From positions 1 through 64,000 of the forward strand of contig JASAMV010002027.1 of assembly GCA_030248065.1 (NCBI GenBank): a DNA stretch of 64,000 nt, given 5' to 3'. This document shows positions 1-11,098 of this stretch, in pieces (within the stretch, counting starts at the first letter, position 1; the number at the start of each line of letters is the position of its first letter). The notes under the pieces were generated by a model, which searched no databases, was not told the DNA's origin, and worked only from the letters and a program-made list of their open reading frames with translations. A program made the position numbers and the translations under genes. Source of the DNA: Rhynchonema sp. JSB1_4 (taxonomy: Eukaryota; Nematoda; Chromadorea; Monhysterida; Xyalidae).

Positions 1-229
1 AACGAGTTGCGGCGTTATTTTTATGACAAAAATGGTTTTCGGTAACAGTATTCAGACAAACCTTTGAATCCGTTTAAGAAACCCAATCAAAATGAATGCT
101 GCTCATCCAAGACGCCATAAAGTATCAGAAAATGGCAGGAAAAACTAATCCGAGCAGACCGAAATTATGTGGTGTTGCAGCATTTTTCAAGAACTGCTGT
201 TTTTTGCGTGTTTTGTAGCTTCCCCTAAC

Positions 230-526
230 CATTTTGTCTTGCATAATGTGGGTCATTTCAGCGCGAGGAAACGCGTCTTTAATCTCGATCGACGCCAAGG
301 AACCCTGATGAAACACATCCGTTTCCGCCAGCTCCTCACACTCCCATTTTGCGGCCATCCACGTGCGTCTGACATTCTTGCCCACGTAGCACTTGCCCTC
401 CTCTTCGTGATAGAAGGACCCCCAGCTCTGTCCTGGCAGATCTTTAGCGCATTCGGCGTCGAAATCGATTTCAGTAGCGCTCATCAAGGGCAACATCAGC
501 AGAATAATGAGTTGGATTTGGGCCAT
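230..526 (-). CDS. C-type lectin/TSP1 family gene, first coding exon (runs off left edge)
   Basis: This 99-codon exon starts at the ATG at 526 and ends at a donor (ATG|GTTAGG) at 230 in phase 0. It begins with a hydrophobic signal peptide (MAQIQLIILLMLPLMSATE) followed by the N-terminal half of a C-type lectin domain. That half has the conserved Cys, a Tyr-rich strand, GKCYVGK, the W..A...C helix and the GSLASI strand. The paralogue at 7,652-5,976 shows what the rest should look like: a second lectin exon, a third, and a thrombospondin type 1 repeat. Here those exons would lie left of position 1. Unlike the copy at 12,779, this exon has no frameshift. Function is likely extracellular; ligand unknown. 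Confidence 0.8.
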
Positions 527-963
527 GTTTTGTCTCGATGTTGATGAAGGATTTGGGAAGTTCAAATATTTGGACGAAATCGAGGCCGAGTAAAATCGAT
601 GAAATAGATTTGAAAAATATATTCTCCTCGCTCCGCGGAAAATTATTCCTGGGTCTGTTCCACGTGTAGGTGCTCGTCTTGGAAGAAGATATGGCGTCGC
701 CAGCAGCGTCGTGACCGACCGGTAGACGCCAAAAAACGGAGAAAATACAAATCCACAGGTTCAACAAAGTGCGGATTGTGCCCAAAATTTGCGGATCACG
801 AATCAAGCCCTTCGCAAGCATTTTGGTGCTCGAGGCACTGCCATTCCCGCAGCATCAAAGACACTTCAAGTTATAGTTGATCCGTGTAATATCCTGGCAC
901 CTGAACATTATATACCTGATTATCGTCTGACCTTATTGCCAGTTGTTTCGCCCTAGTTTGCGT

Positions 964-1469
964 CAGGGTTTGGCAAAAAACGTTTTTTTTTTCAAAAAAT
1001 CGTTTTTTTTAAAAAACGTTTAAAAAAAACGTTTTTTTTAAAACGCCCAGATGACCAAAATATGCCCCCAAGAAAATTGGAAAACGCTCATGTTGGGAAG
1101 GAAACGTGGTTAAATGAAGTCATTCTATGTGTTCTGAGGCAAAATAAACAGGTTTCAACCCTTTTCTAGCGAGTTGCTAAGATCCCATATCAGACACGCA
1201 TCGTGGGACCAACTTTGGCCGGGGTCATCACTGAAAGTCAAACTCCGTATATCGACGTATCTCGACAAAGAAAAAATTGGTCGAAAATTTTTTGAAAAAA
1301 AAATGGGACAAAAAATCGATTTACCAAAAAAATCAGGGTACTTTCCCTGAAAAATCAGGGAAAATCAAGGAAATTCAGGATTTAAAAAAAACGAAAAACG
1401 ACCCAGGCGTTTTTTAAAAAAAACGTCGTTTTTTAAGAAAAAACGCCGTCGTTTTTTTTTGCCAACCCG
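964..1469. mobile_element. hAT-like non-autonomous element, duplicated copy
   Basis: An A/T-homopolymer-rich block with inverted ends (CAGGGTTTGGC against GCCAACCCGGG). It is the counterpart of the better preserved element at 13,218-13,673 and was carried along in the segmental duplication. There is no transposase ORF. Confidence 0.6.
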
Positions 1470-1637
1470 GGCTGGATAAAGAATGGGCCGCGATATGTGT
1501 GTGATACGAGTTGGGCCAACGCACACTACAATGGAATGAGTTATGGTAATCATTATTTATTCGCCGTCAAAGCCGTCCGATCTACGAATGAACATATTGC
1601 TACCAAACTTTCAATTCAATGCCAAATCGGTTCCCTC

Positions 1638-1958
1638 TCAGTGCAGCTCACTCGGCCCAGCGTGCCCTGATACAGGATTGTCATGGAAACCCCTGACCAT
1701 TTCATCACAGAATGATTTGTACTTGCTGTGGAGCTGCAGAGCCACTTTGATCGGGTCGGTGAGACTTTCATTTGCTTTTTGTACTTTCATCAAAGTGAAT
1801 GGTCGCTCGATTTTCTCCAGTGTTGCATCAGCGAACGTCCGTCCACTAAAAGTCTCGTTCCGCTGCACACTTTTGATCAACATTCGAGTGAACAGACGCC
1901 ATCTTGCGCCGTAATAGTCGACCATCAAGCCTGACCACTGTTTGCGCGCGTAGTCGCC
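1638..1958 (-). pseudogene. NAGLU: NAGLU last-exon fragment
   Basis: This piece encodes the C-terminal ~105 residues of alpha-N-acetylglucosaminidase, from [10 protein letters not shown] to the stop at 1,638. It differs from the real exon at 14,159-13,841 by very few bases (for example Glu for Asp in the VQRN-TFSG stretch). The rest of the gene is absent. At 1,957 the match breaks off and sequence resembling the end of a lectin exon follows. It is therefore an orphan exon left by duplication, not a gene, although the frame is still open. Confidence 0.85.
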
Positions 1959-4440
1959 TGTTGATGAGCCTGATGCTGCGAGGTTTTTTTTCGCGCAATC
2001 GCAAAACACGGATGAAATAAGATTTGCCTAGAGATGCGCTCAGATATGTTTTATTGATAACAATTACCTATGTGCTACATGTTCCGATTGCAAATTTGAT
2101 CACGAGGGATCAGAATGGGCTATTGATATCTAGGATAGATAGGGCGAAAGAGTAGGAACGGGAGTATGAATAAAAGGTGTCTCTGGGCCTTTTGACGCAA
2201 TGGAATGAAGGAGTATTTTGCACAGTGATGTGTTGGAGGTACGGGGTAATACCTCAACTGCTAAATAGCCCCAAACCCATACCCAAAACCGGCTAGCAAG
2301 CTGTCTTTGTCAGGTCATTAAGTAAAAAAAATGATGATTGCAATAATGACAATTTTATGGACCAAAATGGTCAAAATCGCTCAAATTTTTTCACATGTGC
2401 ACAAAAATGCGCATTTTAAGGCTTTATAATTTCGACCAAGTTTTGCACCCCCGTTTTTGACTTCACGACCAGTACCCCAAATCGGGGTACTCGGCTACCT
2501 AGCTTTCATGCTCCCCGGACCAACTACATCACTGGATTTGCGACGCAAATTTTCAAACACTAATGGAGGAAATGCTTAACGTTCAACCGTCGGTAAGTTG
2601 CAGCCCACGGTGGATAATGCTCATTGCGCACCGTTTGACTGCGTCGGGACCGGAACCGCTGTTGGGCTTTTTGGCGTCGACTGCTTCCACCAGAACTACG
2701 TGCTCTGCGAACGAAAAGTGAAAGGTCCGAGAGCACTGATTGAATCAAAATAAATTACTTCTCTTTCCAGTGTTCTGCATGTGGTAATTTTGTCTGTCGT
2801 CCAATATTATAGAAAGAGTAGTGCACATACGCCAGTTAAACAGCACGTTTAAGTTTTTGGTCGAAGTAAACTTTTCGTACAGATGACAACAACCGTTCAC
2901 TTCCAGTGTCGTCTGGTGACCCGCCTCTCAACTGCCTCTACGTGGATTGGGCTGAATGGTCGGAGTGCAGTGTGACGTGCGGCACAGGTCGGGTGCTGGT
3001 GTGATTCAATTAATATAAGGTTCAAATGTCCGCAACCTGCAGGCGCGCGTAGCCGCAGCATGAAAAGGGCGGAAGAAACGGACGATGCATGCCCAGATGC
3101 GCCTGAAGCCAAGGAAGTCTGTGAGAAACAAGAATGCGTTTAATCAAGTTTCATTTCATCAAACCTTTTTCTCACCCTAAATCATATCATTGTAGATGAA
3201 TGAGGATTCTGCGCATAATTTTGCTGCTCTCCTTGGAAATTCAGGCTCCACTTTTTTTGTTCTCTTCCGCTGTGATGAATCCAACCCGAACGCGTGGTCA
3301 ATAGTGATATAATCTCAGCTAACTCAATTTTAGTAGTAATGTCAGGGCACTTATTTCATTGTAACGTAATTCTGCTTCCGACGCTTATGCCAAGCGCTTT
3401 TTCTTTTAAAGTTCTTGATATGATCATAATCTCTTTGCCATATATCGCAGAGTAAATGGAGAACTTCTATATTTCCTCTCAAGGGACAAGAGCAACGACA
3501 GTCAATTGCTTGATTATAGATCGAGCGGGCGGGTTTCGTCGGCAGTGCTTTTATTCCGGTCCCAAAGTTGAGTATAGATAGAATAGAATAGAATGGAATA
3601 TATTTACAATGGATCACGCGTAAATATCACTTTGGATGACACGTCACTAAAGAAATACACGCAGAAGCTAGGTTATGGGGTAAATACCAGTTATACTGCT
3701 TCTTCTTCCCCTTTTAGCGAATAAGAGTGATCAGTTCTTCTTCGTGGTAGAGAAAGAGCACAGGTTCACGTCAGCGCTAACATGTCCTTGCGAAGCGATT
3801 TGAAAGTTGTTAATTGACTTGAATTTTCTTGGTCTTCAATTCGTAGGTTATCTGGACAGATAGGAGAGAATAGACCTGAAAAGCTAAAGGAAAATTTTGA
3901 AAATATTCCATGGTTGTTGGTGAAAGTGGCCAGACTGCGTGGCGTTTTAAACGCGCAACTAGGCACTGGCCAAAACAATAAAACTCACAACCTTCAACTA
4001 AACAGCACAAATCGAGCAACATAAATGAATCCATAAAATGCTGCAAATTCACAACTCAAAGCAAAACTGTAAAACTGATTCTTCATTGGCCACATCGCAT
4101 CGCCAATTCAGTCTTCTGCAGATCTTTCCGGCTGATCGTACTCCATCCACAGTTATCTTCAGCGATGCCCAATAACTTCACAACAAAATCCAATTTACCT
4201 CGCCAACCATGCTCCCATCACTTTTATCAGTGTTCTGGCTTGCAAACACTGACGTGAGAGAACAGAAATTTAACAAATTTATGAGCTCTGAGCTTTATTT
4301 GAGACAACGCGCTTGGCAAGAACTCAACTAACACAGAAGCCACCAAGCTCAGATAAGGCTGGAACAGTGCATATTGGGACCGAAAGATGCACAACGACCT
4401 CCCAACTCGTTGTCTTTCCAACTCTAAGCAACAAAAAATC
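1947..4440. repeat. palindrome arm 1 (inverted repeat)
   Basis: Reverse complement of 4,678-7,172, with paired coordinates summing to about 9,118-9,119. Only scattered differences are visible (for example near 3,680 against 5,440). The arm holds the 3' half of the lectin/TSP1 gene in plus orientation, a TCTAT/ATAGA tandem tract near 3,575-3,600, and about 1.2 kb next to the spacer with no gene I recognise. Its outer edge falls inside the homologue of lectin exon 2 and abuts the orphan NAGLU exon. Confidence 0.9.
2604..3143 (+). pseudogene. inverted 3' half of lectin/TSP1 gene
   Basis: Three exons with good splice sites are visible on the plus strand: 2604-2724 (end of the lectin domain, with CFHQNYVLCERK), 2907-2987 (first half of a thrombospondin type 1 repeat, WAEWSECSVTCGTG) and 3043-3143 (second half, RSRSMKRAEE to a TAA stop). 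They mirror exons 3-5 of the gene at 7,652-5,976. Exon 1 and most of exon 2 are missing, with only a diverged exon-2 tail near 1,947-1,980. There is no start codon or signal peptide, so this is a truncated copy made by the palindrome. Confidence 0.85.
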
Positions 4441-4677
4441 AAAACCAATACGCTGCACAATTTTGCTTCATGCCTCAAATCCACAGCAAGGCAAACTCAG
4501 TCATGTGCAACCACTAAATATCGACTGCTGCTGTCGTCACCTTCGGTTGTTTCTTTCCCCCCCCCCACACCCCACACACACCCCAAAAAACAAAACCAAA
4601 GACACCACACCCCCCAACACAACAGCCCCCCCCACACCACACACACCCCCAACCAACCAAACACCCACTATACATTT
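4441..4677. other. palindrome spacer, C/A-rich low complexity
   Basis: This 237-base stretch separates the two arms. Its first ~115 bases are ordinary sequence. The rest (about 4,557-4,672) consists almost only of C and A (runs of C with CACACCC and CCCCAAAAAACAAAACC). No gene is visible. The composition looks like either a real low-complexity hairpin loop or consensus failure at a foldback in the assembly. Confidence 0.7.
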
Positions 4678-7172
4678 ATTTTTTGTTGCTTAGAGTTGGA
4701 AAGACAACGAGTTGGGAGGTCGTTGTGCATCTTTCGGTCCCAATATGCACTGTTCCAGCCTTATCTGAGCTTGGTGGCTTCTGTGTTAGTTGAGTTCTTG
4801 CCAAGCGCGTTGTCTCAAATAAAGCTCAGAGCTCATAAATTTGTTAAATTTCTGTTCTCTCACGTCAGTGTTTGCAAGCCAGAACACTGATAAAAGTGAT
4901 GGGAGCATGGTTGGCGAGGTAAATTGGATTTTGTTGTGAAGTTATTGGGCATCGCTGAAGATAACTGTGGATGGAGTACGATCAGCCGGAAAGATCTGCA
5001 GAAGTCTGAATCGGCGATGCGATGTGGCCAACGAAAAAGGAGTTTTATCTGTTTTGTTTTGAGTTGTGAATTTGCAGCATTTTATGGATTCATTTATGTT
5101 GCTCGATTTGTGCTGTGTAGTTGAAGGTTGTGAGTTTTATTGTTTTGGCCAGTGCCTAGTTGCGCGTTTAAAACGCCTCGCAGTCTGGCCACTTTCACCA
5201 ACAACCATGGAATATTTTCAAAATTTTCCTTTAGCTTTTCAGGTCTATTCTCTCCTATCTGTCCAGATAACCTACGAATTGAAGACCAAGAAAATTCAAG
5301 TCAATCAACAACTTTCAAATCGCTTCGCAAGGACATGTTAGCGCTGACGTGAACCTGTGCTCTTTCTCTACCACGAAGAAGAACTGATCACTCTTATTCG
5401 CTAAAAGGGGAAGAAGAAGCAGTATAACTGGTATTTAGCCTATAACGTAGCTTCTACGTGTATTTCTTTAGTGACGTGTCATCCAAAGTGATATTTAAAC
5501 GTGATTTATTGTAAATATATTCTATTCTATTCTATTCTATCTAAACTCAACTTTGGGACCGGAATAAAAGCATAGCCGACGAAACCCGCCCGCTCGATCT
5601 ATAATCAAGCAATTGACTGTCGTTGCTCTTGTCCTTGAGAGGAAATATGAGAAGTTCTCCATTTACTCTGCGATATATGGCAAAGAGATTATGATCATAT
5701 CAAGAACTTTGAAGAGAAAAAGCGCTTGGCATAAGCGTCGGAAGCAGAATTACGTTACAATGAAATAAGTGCCCTGACATTACTACTAAAATTGAGTTAG
5801 CTGAGATTATATCACTATTGACCAGGCGTTCGGGTTGGATTCATCACAGCGGAAGAGAACAAAAAAGTGGAGCCTGAATTTCCAAGGAGAGCAGCAAAAT
5901 TATGCGCAGAATCCTCATTCATCTACAATGATATGATTTAGGGTCGAGAAAAAGGTTTGATGAAATGAAACTTGATTAAACGCATTCTTGTTTCTCACAG
6001 ACTTCCTTGGCTTCAGGCGCATCTGGGCATGCATCGTCCGTTTCTTCCGCCCTTTTCATGCTGCGGCTACGCGCGCCTGCAGGTTGCGGACATTTGAACC
6101 TTATATTAATTGAATCACACCAGCACCCGACCTGTGCCGCACGTCACACTGCACTCCGACCATTCAGCCCAATCCACGTAGAGGCAGTTGAGAGGCGGGT
6201 CACCAGACGACACTGGAAGTGAACGGTTGTTGTCATCTGTACGAAAAGTTTACTTCGACCAAAAACTTAAACGTGCTGTTTAACTGGCGTATGTGCACTA
6301 CTCTTTCTATAATATTGGACGACAGACAAAATTACCACATGCAGAACACTGGAAAGAGAAGTAATTTATTTTGATTCAATCAGTGCTCTCGGACCTTTCA
6401 CTTTTCGTTCGCAGAGCACGTAGTTCTGGTGGGAGCAGTCGACGCCAAAAAGCCCAACAGCGGTTCCGGTCCCGACGCAGTCAAACGGTGCGCAATGAGC
6501 ATTATCCACCGTGGGCTGCAACTTACCGACGGTTGAACGTTAAGCATTTCCTCCATTAGTGTTTGAAAATTTGCGTCGCAAATCCAGTGATGTAGTTGGT
6601 CCGGGGAGCATGAAAGCTAGGTAGCCGAGTACCCCGATTTGGGGTACTGGTCGTGAAGTCAAAAACGGGGGTGCAAAACTTGGTCGAAATTATAAAGCCT
6701 TAAAATGCGCATTTTTGTGCACATGTGAAAAAATTTGAGCGATTTTGACCATTTTGGTCCATAAAATTGTCATTATTGCAATCATCATTTTTTTTACTTA
6801 ATGACCTGACAAAGACAGCTTGCTAGCCGGTTTTGGGTATGGGTTTGGGGCTATTTAGCAGTTGAGATGTATTACCCCGTACCTCCAACTACATCACTGT
6901 GCAAAATACTCCTTCATTCCATTGCGTCAAAAGGCCCAAGACACCCTTTTATCATACTCCCGTTCCTATTTCTTCGCCCTATCTATCCCTAGATTCTCTC
7001 AATAGCCCATTCTGATCCCTCGTGATCAATTTGCAATCGGAACATGTAGCACATAGGTAATTGTTATCAATAAAACATATCTGAGCGCATCTCTTAGGCA
7101 ATCTTATTTCATCCGTGTTTTGCGATTGCGCGAAAAACCTGGCCAGCCATCCAGATACGCTCATCGACAGGC
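4678..7172. repeat. palindrome arm 2 (inverted repeat)
   Basis: Reverse complement of arm 1 (1,947-4,440). This arm carries exons 3-5 of the intact lectin/TSP1 gene on the minus strand. Its outer edge ends within exon 2 of that gene, so exon 1 lies outside the palindrome. Part of the arm (about 5,600-6,720) also has a direct, more diverged copy at about 7,919-8,960. Confidence 0.9.
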
Positions 7173-7652
7173 GACTCATCACTTGCCCACGTGAACCAGC
7201 TTCGGAACTGTTCGGTGTCACGCGCTTTGCGTATTCGCTTGTTGGCAACGTGTGCTCCGGTCCAATAGTGCCCGGAACTACAACTTAGACCCTTAAAAAA
7301 CTTCAGTGGTTTCGAATTTTGAAGGTCATTCAATATGAGACCTATGCTTCACCATTTTTTCTTGCATGATATAATTCATTTCAGCGGTGGGAAAAGGTTT
7401 TTCAATCTTGATCGACGCCAAAGAGCCCTGATGGAAGAGATCCGTTTCTGCCAGCTCCTCACATTCCCATTTTGCTGCTACCCACGAGCGCCTGATGTCT
7501 TTGCCGACGTAGCACTTGCCCTGCTCTTCATGGTAATAGGATCCCCAGTTATGACCGGGCAGGCCTTTGGCGCATTCGGCGTCGAAATCGATTTCAGAGG
7601 CGCACATCAGAGGCAACAAGAGCAGCAGATTGATGAGCTGGCTTTGGGCCAT
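5976..7652 (-). CDS. secreted C-type lectin domain plus thrombospondin type 1 repeat protein
   Basis: Five-exon gene: 7652-7353, about 7300-7139, 6515-6395, 6212-6132 and 6076-5976 (TAA stop), giving about 254 residues. Exon 1 has a signal peptide (MAQSQLINLLLLLPLMCASE) and the first half of a C-type lectin domain. Exon 2 supplies WTGAH and DERIWMAGQ, and exon 3 the last Cys strand, CFHQNYVLCERK. Exons 4-5 encode a TSP1 repeat with WAEWSECSVTCGTG, RSRS and spaced Cys. Junctions 3-4 and 4-5 are phase 1 and fit exactly. The sugar-site motif reads QPT rather than EPN or QPD and WND is absent, so calcium-dependent sugar binding is doubtful. The exon 2 acceptor is weak: I use one at 7,300 that keeps the frame, because the position used by the paralogue reads CTA. 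Probably extracellular, adhesive or immune; partner unknown. Confidence 0.75.
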
Positions 7653-7918
7653 GTTTGATTCCGATGTTGAAGGTGACGATGAAACCGGTGTTTTCGGAAG
7701 AATAGCTTTGTGATATCAATGAAACATAATAAAACCTTGCTCACCTCGCTCCACAAAGCTACAGTGTAAATGATCTTGTTCCACGTGTGCGCCGTCGTGG
7801 CAAACAAATGCGTGAAATGTGACTCGCTAAAAGGTTTGAAATTCTTCTCACATGCTCAACACAACGGAACCGTAACATCAGAACGGACACAACAAACGTA
7901 ATTTGAGTCCATTGTAAT

Positions 7919-8960
7919 ATAATCAAGCAATTGACTGTCGTTGCTCTAGTCCTTGAGAGGAAATATGAGAAGTTCTCCATTTACTCTGCGATATATGGCA
8001 AAGAGATTATGATCATATCAAAAACTTTGAAGAGAAGAAGCGCTTGGCATAAGCGTCGGAAGCAGAATTACGTTACAATGAAATAAGTGCCCTGACATTA
8101 CTACTAAAATTGAGTTAGCTGAGATTATATCACTATTGACCAGGCGTTCGGGTTGGATTCATCTCAGCGGAAAAGAACACAAAAGTGCCTTTTTTCCGCC
8201 TTTTTCATGCTGCGGCTACGCGCGCCTGCAGGGTGCGGACATTTGAACCTTATATTAATTGAATCACACCAGCTCCCGACCTGTGCCGCACGTCACACTG
8301 CACTCCGACCATTCAGCCCAATCCACGTAGAGGCAGTTGAGAGGCGGGTCACCAGACGACACTGGAAGTGAACGGTTGTTGTCATCTGTACGAAAAGTTT
8401 ACTTCGACCAAAAACTTAAACGTGCTGTTTAACTAGCGTATGTGCACCACTCTTTCTATAATATTGGACGACAGACAAAATTACCACATACAGAACACTG
8501 GAAAGGGAAGTAATTTATTTTGATTCAAGCAGTTGTCCCGGACCTTTCACTTTTCGTTCGCAGAGCACGTAGTACTGGTGGGAGCATTAGACGCCAAAAA
8601 GCCCAACATCGGTTCCGGTCCCGACGCAATCAAACAGAGCGCAATGAGATGTGTCCCCGGACGGCTGTAAGTTACCGACGGTTGAACGTTAAGCATTTAC
8701 TTTAGTGCTTTTAAGGTTGCGTCTCAAATCGAGACGGCATTCCGACGGTGATGTAAATCAGTGGTGTAATTGATCCGAACAAGAAAGCTACATAGCTAGC
8801 TGGAGGGGTCCGGCGCAACAAAGCTAGTTATCTAGCCGGCTGCCCCTATTTGAGAGTATTGGTCCAGAAGTAAAAAAACGGGGTTTAAAAAACGGTCAAT
8901 CTTATGCTAAAATAAGCCTTAAATGTATTTTTATTCACATTTTATTGTGAGAAGATTTCA
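7919..8960. repeat. tandem diverged copy of arm 2 gene region
   Basis: This segment matches about 5,600-6,720 in the same orientation and includes lectin exons 3-5 and 3' flank. A block of roughly 150 bases is missing near 8,190, which removes the end of the thrombospondin exon. From about 8,700 on, divergence rises but the order is kept, including the blocks with repeated 'cccataccccaactacatca' style text. Confidence 0.75.
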
Positions 8961-10367
8961 GCGAATTTGACCATTTTGGCCCATAAAATTGTCATCATAG
9001 CACTAAAATCAACACTTTTTTGACAGTGACCGGAGCAAGAAAGCTAGCTAACCAGTTTGGTAGCACAAAAGCAACCTAGCAGTTAGGGGTATTACCCCAT
9101 ACCCCAACTACATCAATGGGCAACATATCCCTTCATTCTATTCCGGCAACAGGCCCAAAATACCCCTTCATCCTACACCCCCATCCTATTTCTTCATCCT
9201 ATTTCAGCATTCTACCCCAGATTCTGTCAACTGCGCCTTAGCTTTTGTCCCTCGTGATCAGTTTACAGTCGGATCGCGTTGCACATAATTGTTTTTAATG
9301 TAAAACGTCTGTGGACAAGGGCAATTTTATTCCATCCGTGCTTTCCATTTGTGCGAAATACCTGGCCAGCCATCCAGAGGCGCTCATCGACAGGCGACTT
9401 GCCCACGTGAACCAGCTTCGGAACTGTTCGGTGTCACGCGCCTTGCGGTTTCGCTTGTTGGCAACATGGGCTGCGGTCCAATAATAGCCGCAAATCAGGC
9501 CCTAATAAAAATAGGTGTCGGTGGTATCCTGCCATTTTTTAATTTAGGGCTGTATCTAAAAGGTAATGGTGAGCACGAAGTGGCGACTGTGCGTATGGTT
9601 GGGCAACATCAGGCAAATGAAAAATTAGCCACAATTGCTCCAGAGCTGGAGCACAAAATTCAAACAGCAGACTGACTGTTAAGCTTACAGATTAGTGTTA
9701 TCATACATTCGATGGTTACCTGTTTTTTCATACGAAGGTATCATACTGAGGTCATTGTCCTTAATAAGTGCCCGCTCCTGAATCAATCTCGCGGCTGTGG
9801 CAAAGATATGTGCCAATTGAGCTTGTCTCTTTCAGCACTGTGCTTACTCACCGTCACCAGAGCCCATACTACATTCCTCAGAATATCAAGTGGTGCCACA
9901 GAATCTGACTAAAGCAGCAGTCGTTTACACGGTTGGTTACGGTATAATTCCGTGTGGAGAGTGACGTCCACCACAGGATTCTCTTCTAAAATGTTTTCTG
10001 TGGCGCGTTCTTCAAACGACTACTTATGTTCCATATGCTATTTAAAATCAGACCTCCCTCTAACCATTTTTTCCTGCATGATGTAGTTCATTTCAGCGAC
10101 TGGAAATGCTTTTTCGAGCTTGATCGACGGCAAAGAGCCCTGTTGGAAAACGTCCGTTTCGGCGAGCTCTTCACATTCCCATTTTGCGGCCACCCAAGTG
10201 CGAGCGATGTTCTTGCCAACATAGCATTTGCCACCCTCTTCGTGGTAGAAAGAACCCCAGCCATGACCGGGCAAGCCTCTGGCGCATTCGGCGTTGAAAT
10301 CAATCTAATCAGAAGCGCACATCAAGGGCAAAAGAAGTAGCAGATTGATGAGTTGGATTTGGGTCAT
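8190..10367 (-). pseudogene. broken C-type lectin/TSP1 paralogue (copy 3)
   Basis: The layout is the same as the gene at 7,652. Exon 1 starts at 10,367, but codon 21 is TAG, inside the signal peptide/lectin junction. Exon 2 (about 9,480-9,350) has a 7-base deletion after FTWAS that shifts the frame. Exon 3 (near 8,680-8,545) has a TAA just before the last lectin Cys. The last exon, near 8,226-8,190, is cut off after RSRSMKKAE by the ~150-base deletion. The splice donor of exon 2 (CAG|GTATTT) is still good. Four separate lesions make this a clear pseudogene. Confidence 0.88.
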
Positions 10368-11098
10368 GTTTGCGTCGATGTTGAAGCAGATTTGAGAATC
10401 GAATTTTTCGGCAAAAGCCTCGGTTAAACTACCAATGAAATCGAGTAAACCTTTGTTCTCCTCATTCTACACAGTATCCTTCAAAGCTTCCGTTCCACGT
10501 GGACAGCGACCGCGGAAAAAAAAGAAGAGACAAAATTGCCTGGAAGTCAGAAGTTCTCCGCATGCGCTCGTTAATTGGGATTCGTTGCTGCAACACCTCC
10601 ATGGACAAACCACCAAAGAAGTCCAACAAATGAGTTTATCATTATCGCTTAATCTTTGGACGGGAGAAACGGGCGCAGGATTGTATTTATTTGCTCTTAT
10701 GATACGTGAGAGCTCATCAAGAAGAGGAAAGAAAGCCTACGTCATCAAGGAATTGTCAGAAAAAGGATTGCGCTGCCATGCGAGGAATGCTGTCACTGTG
10801 TTCTTGGCCGCAGATGTTCTCGCCCCATCATTATTTATAATGATCTCCATATTGACTTCGTTTAGACTGAAGAGAGTTTAATGCTTGGCTTACGCAGCAG
10901 AATAAAATATCACTCAACAATAATAATTTGCGACGACAAATTCAGGTTTTCGGCCGTCCGGACTTGGCCAACCCCAATTTGTTGCGCCTTTCGAGGTGGG
11001 CAACAAAATGATGCACTTCAAATAATTCGCGGATGTGCTAAGCAAGATTTAGGGTCAAGAGCGAAAAGGGTTTTGATCACTTATTACTTAACATCGGG
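10368..11098. other. spacer between lectin copies
   Basis: No gene is supported here. A 148-codon plus-strand ORF at 10,435-10,881 has no recognisable domain, and no other copy in the cluster shows it kept open. The minus-strand side is 5' flank of pseudogene copy 3 and 3' flank of copy 4. Confidence 0.5.

Larger units (their letters stand above)
1..1957. repeat. segmental duplication, left copy
   Basis: This block matches 12,256-14,158 nearly base for base, in the same orientation. It carries the first coding exon of a C-type lectin gene, an AT-rich hAT-like element, and the last exon of NAGLU. The full NAGLU gene is attached only to the right copy, so the right copy is probably the donor. 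The match stops inside the NAGLU acceptor at about 1,957, where sequence resembling the end of lectin exon 2 begins. Differences between the copies are scattered single bases and small indels. Confidence 0.9.

Noticed and set aside
125..565. 146-codon minus ORF read as one lectin protein
   Set aside because: The family splice donor falls after DKM at position 230 and upstream codons before the ATG at 526 are 5' UTR, so the extra residues on both ends are not coding.
5066..5352. Plus ORFs in palindrome arm 2 and their mirror images in arm 1
   Set aside because: They exist in both arms only because the arms are inverted copies; no signal, domain or splice context.
10435..10881. 148-codon plus ORF in lectin cluster
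   Set aside because: No domain, not preserved in the sibling copies, and adjacent DNA is upstream flank of a pseudogene.
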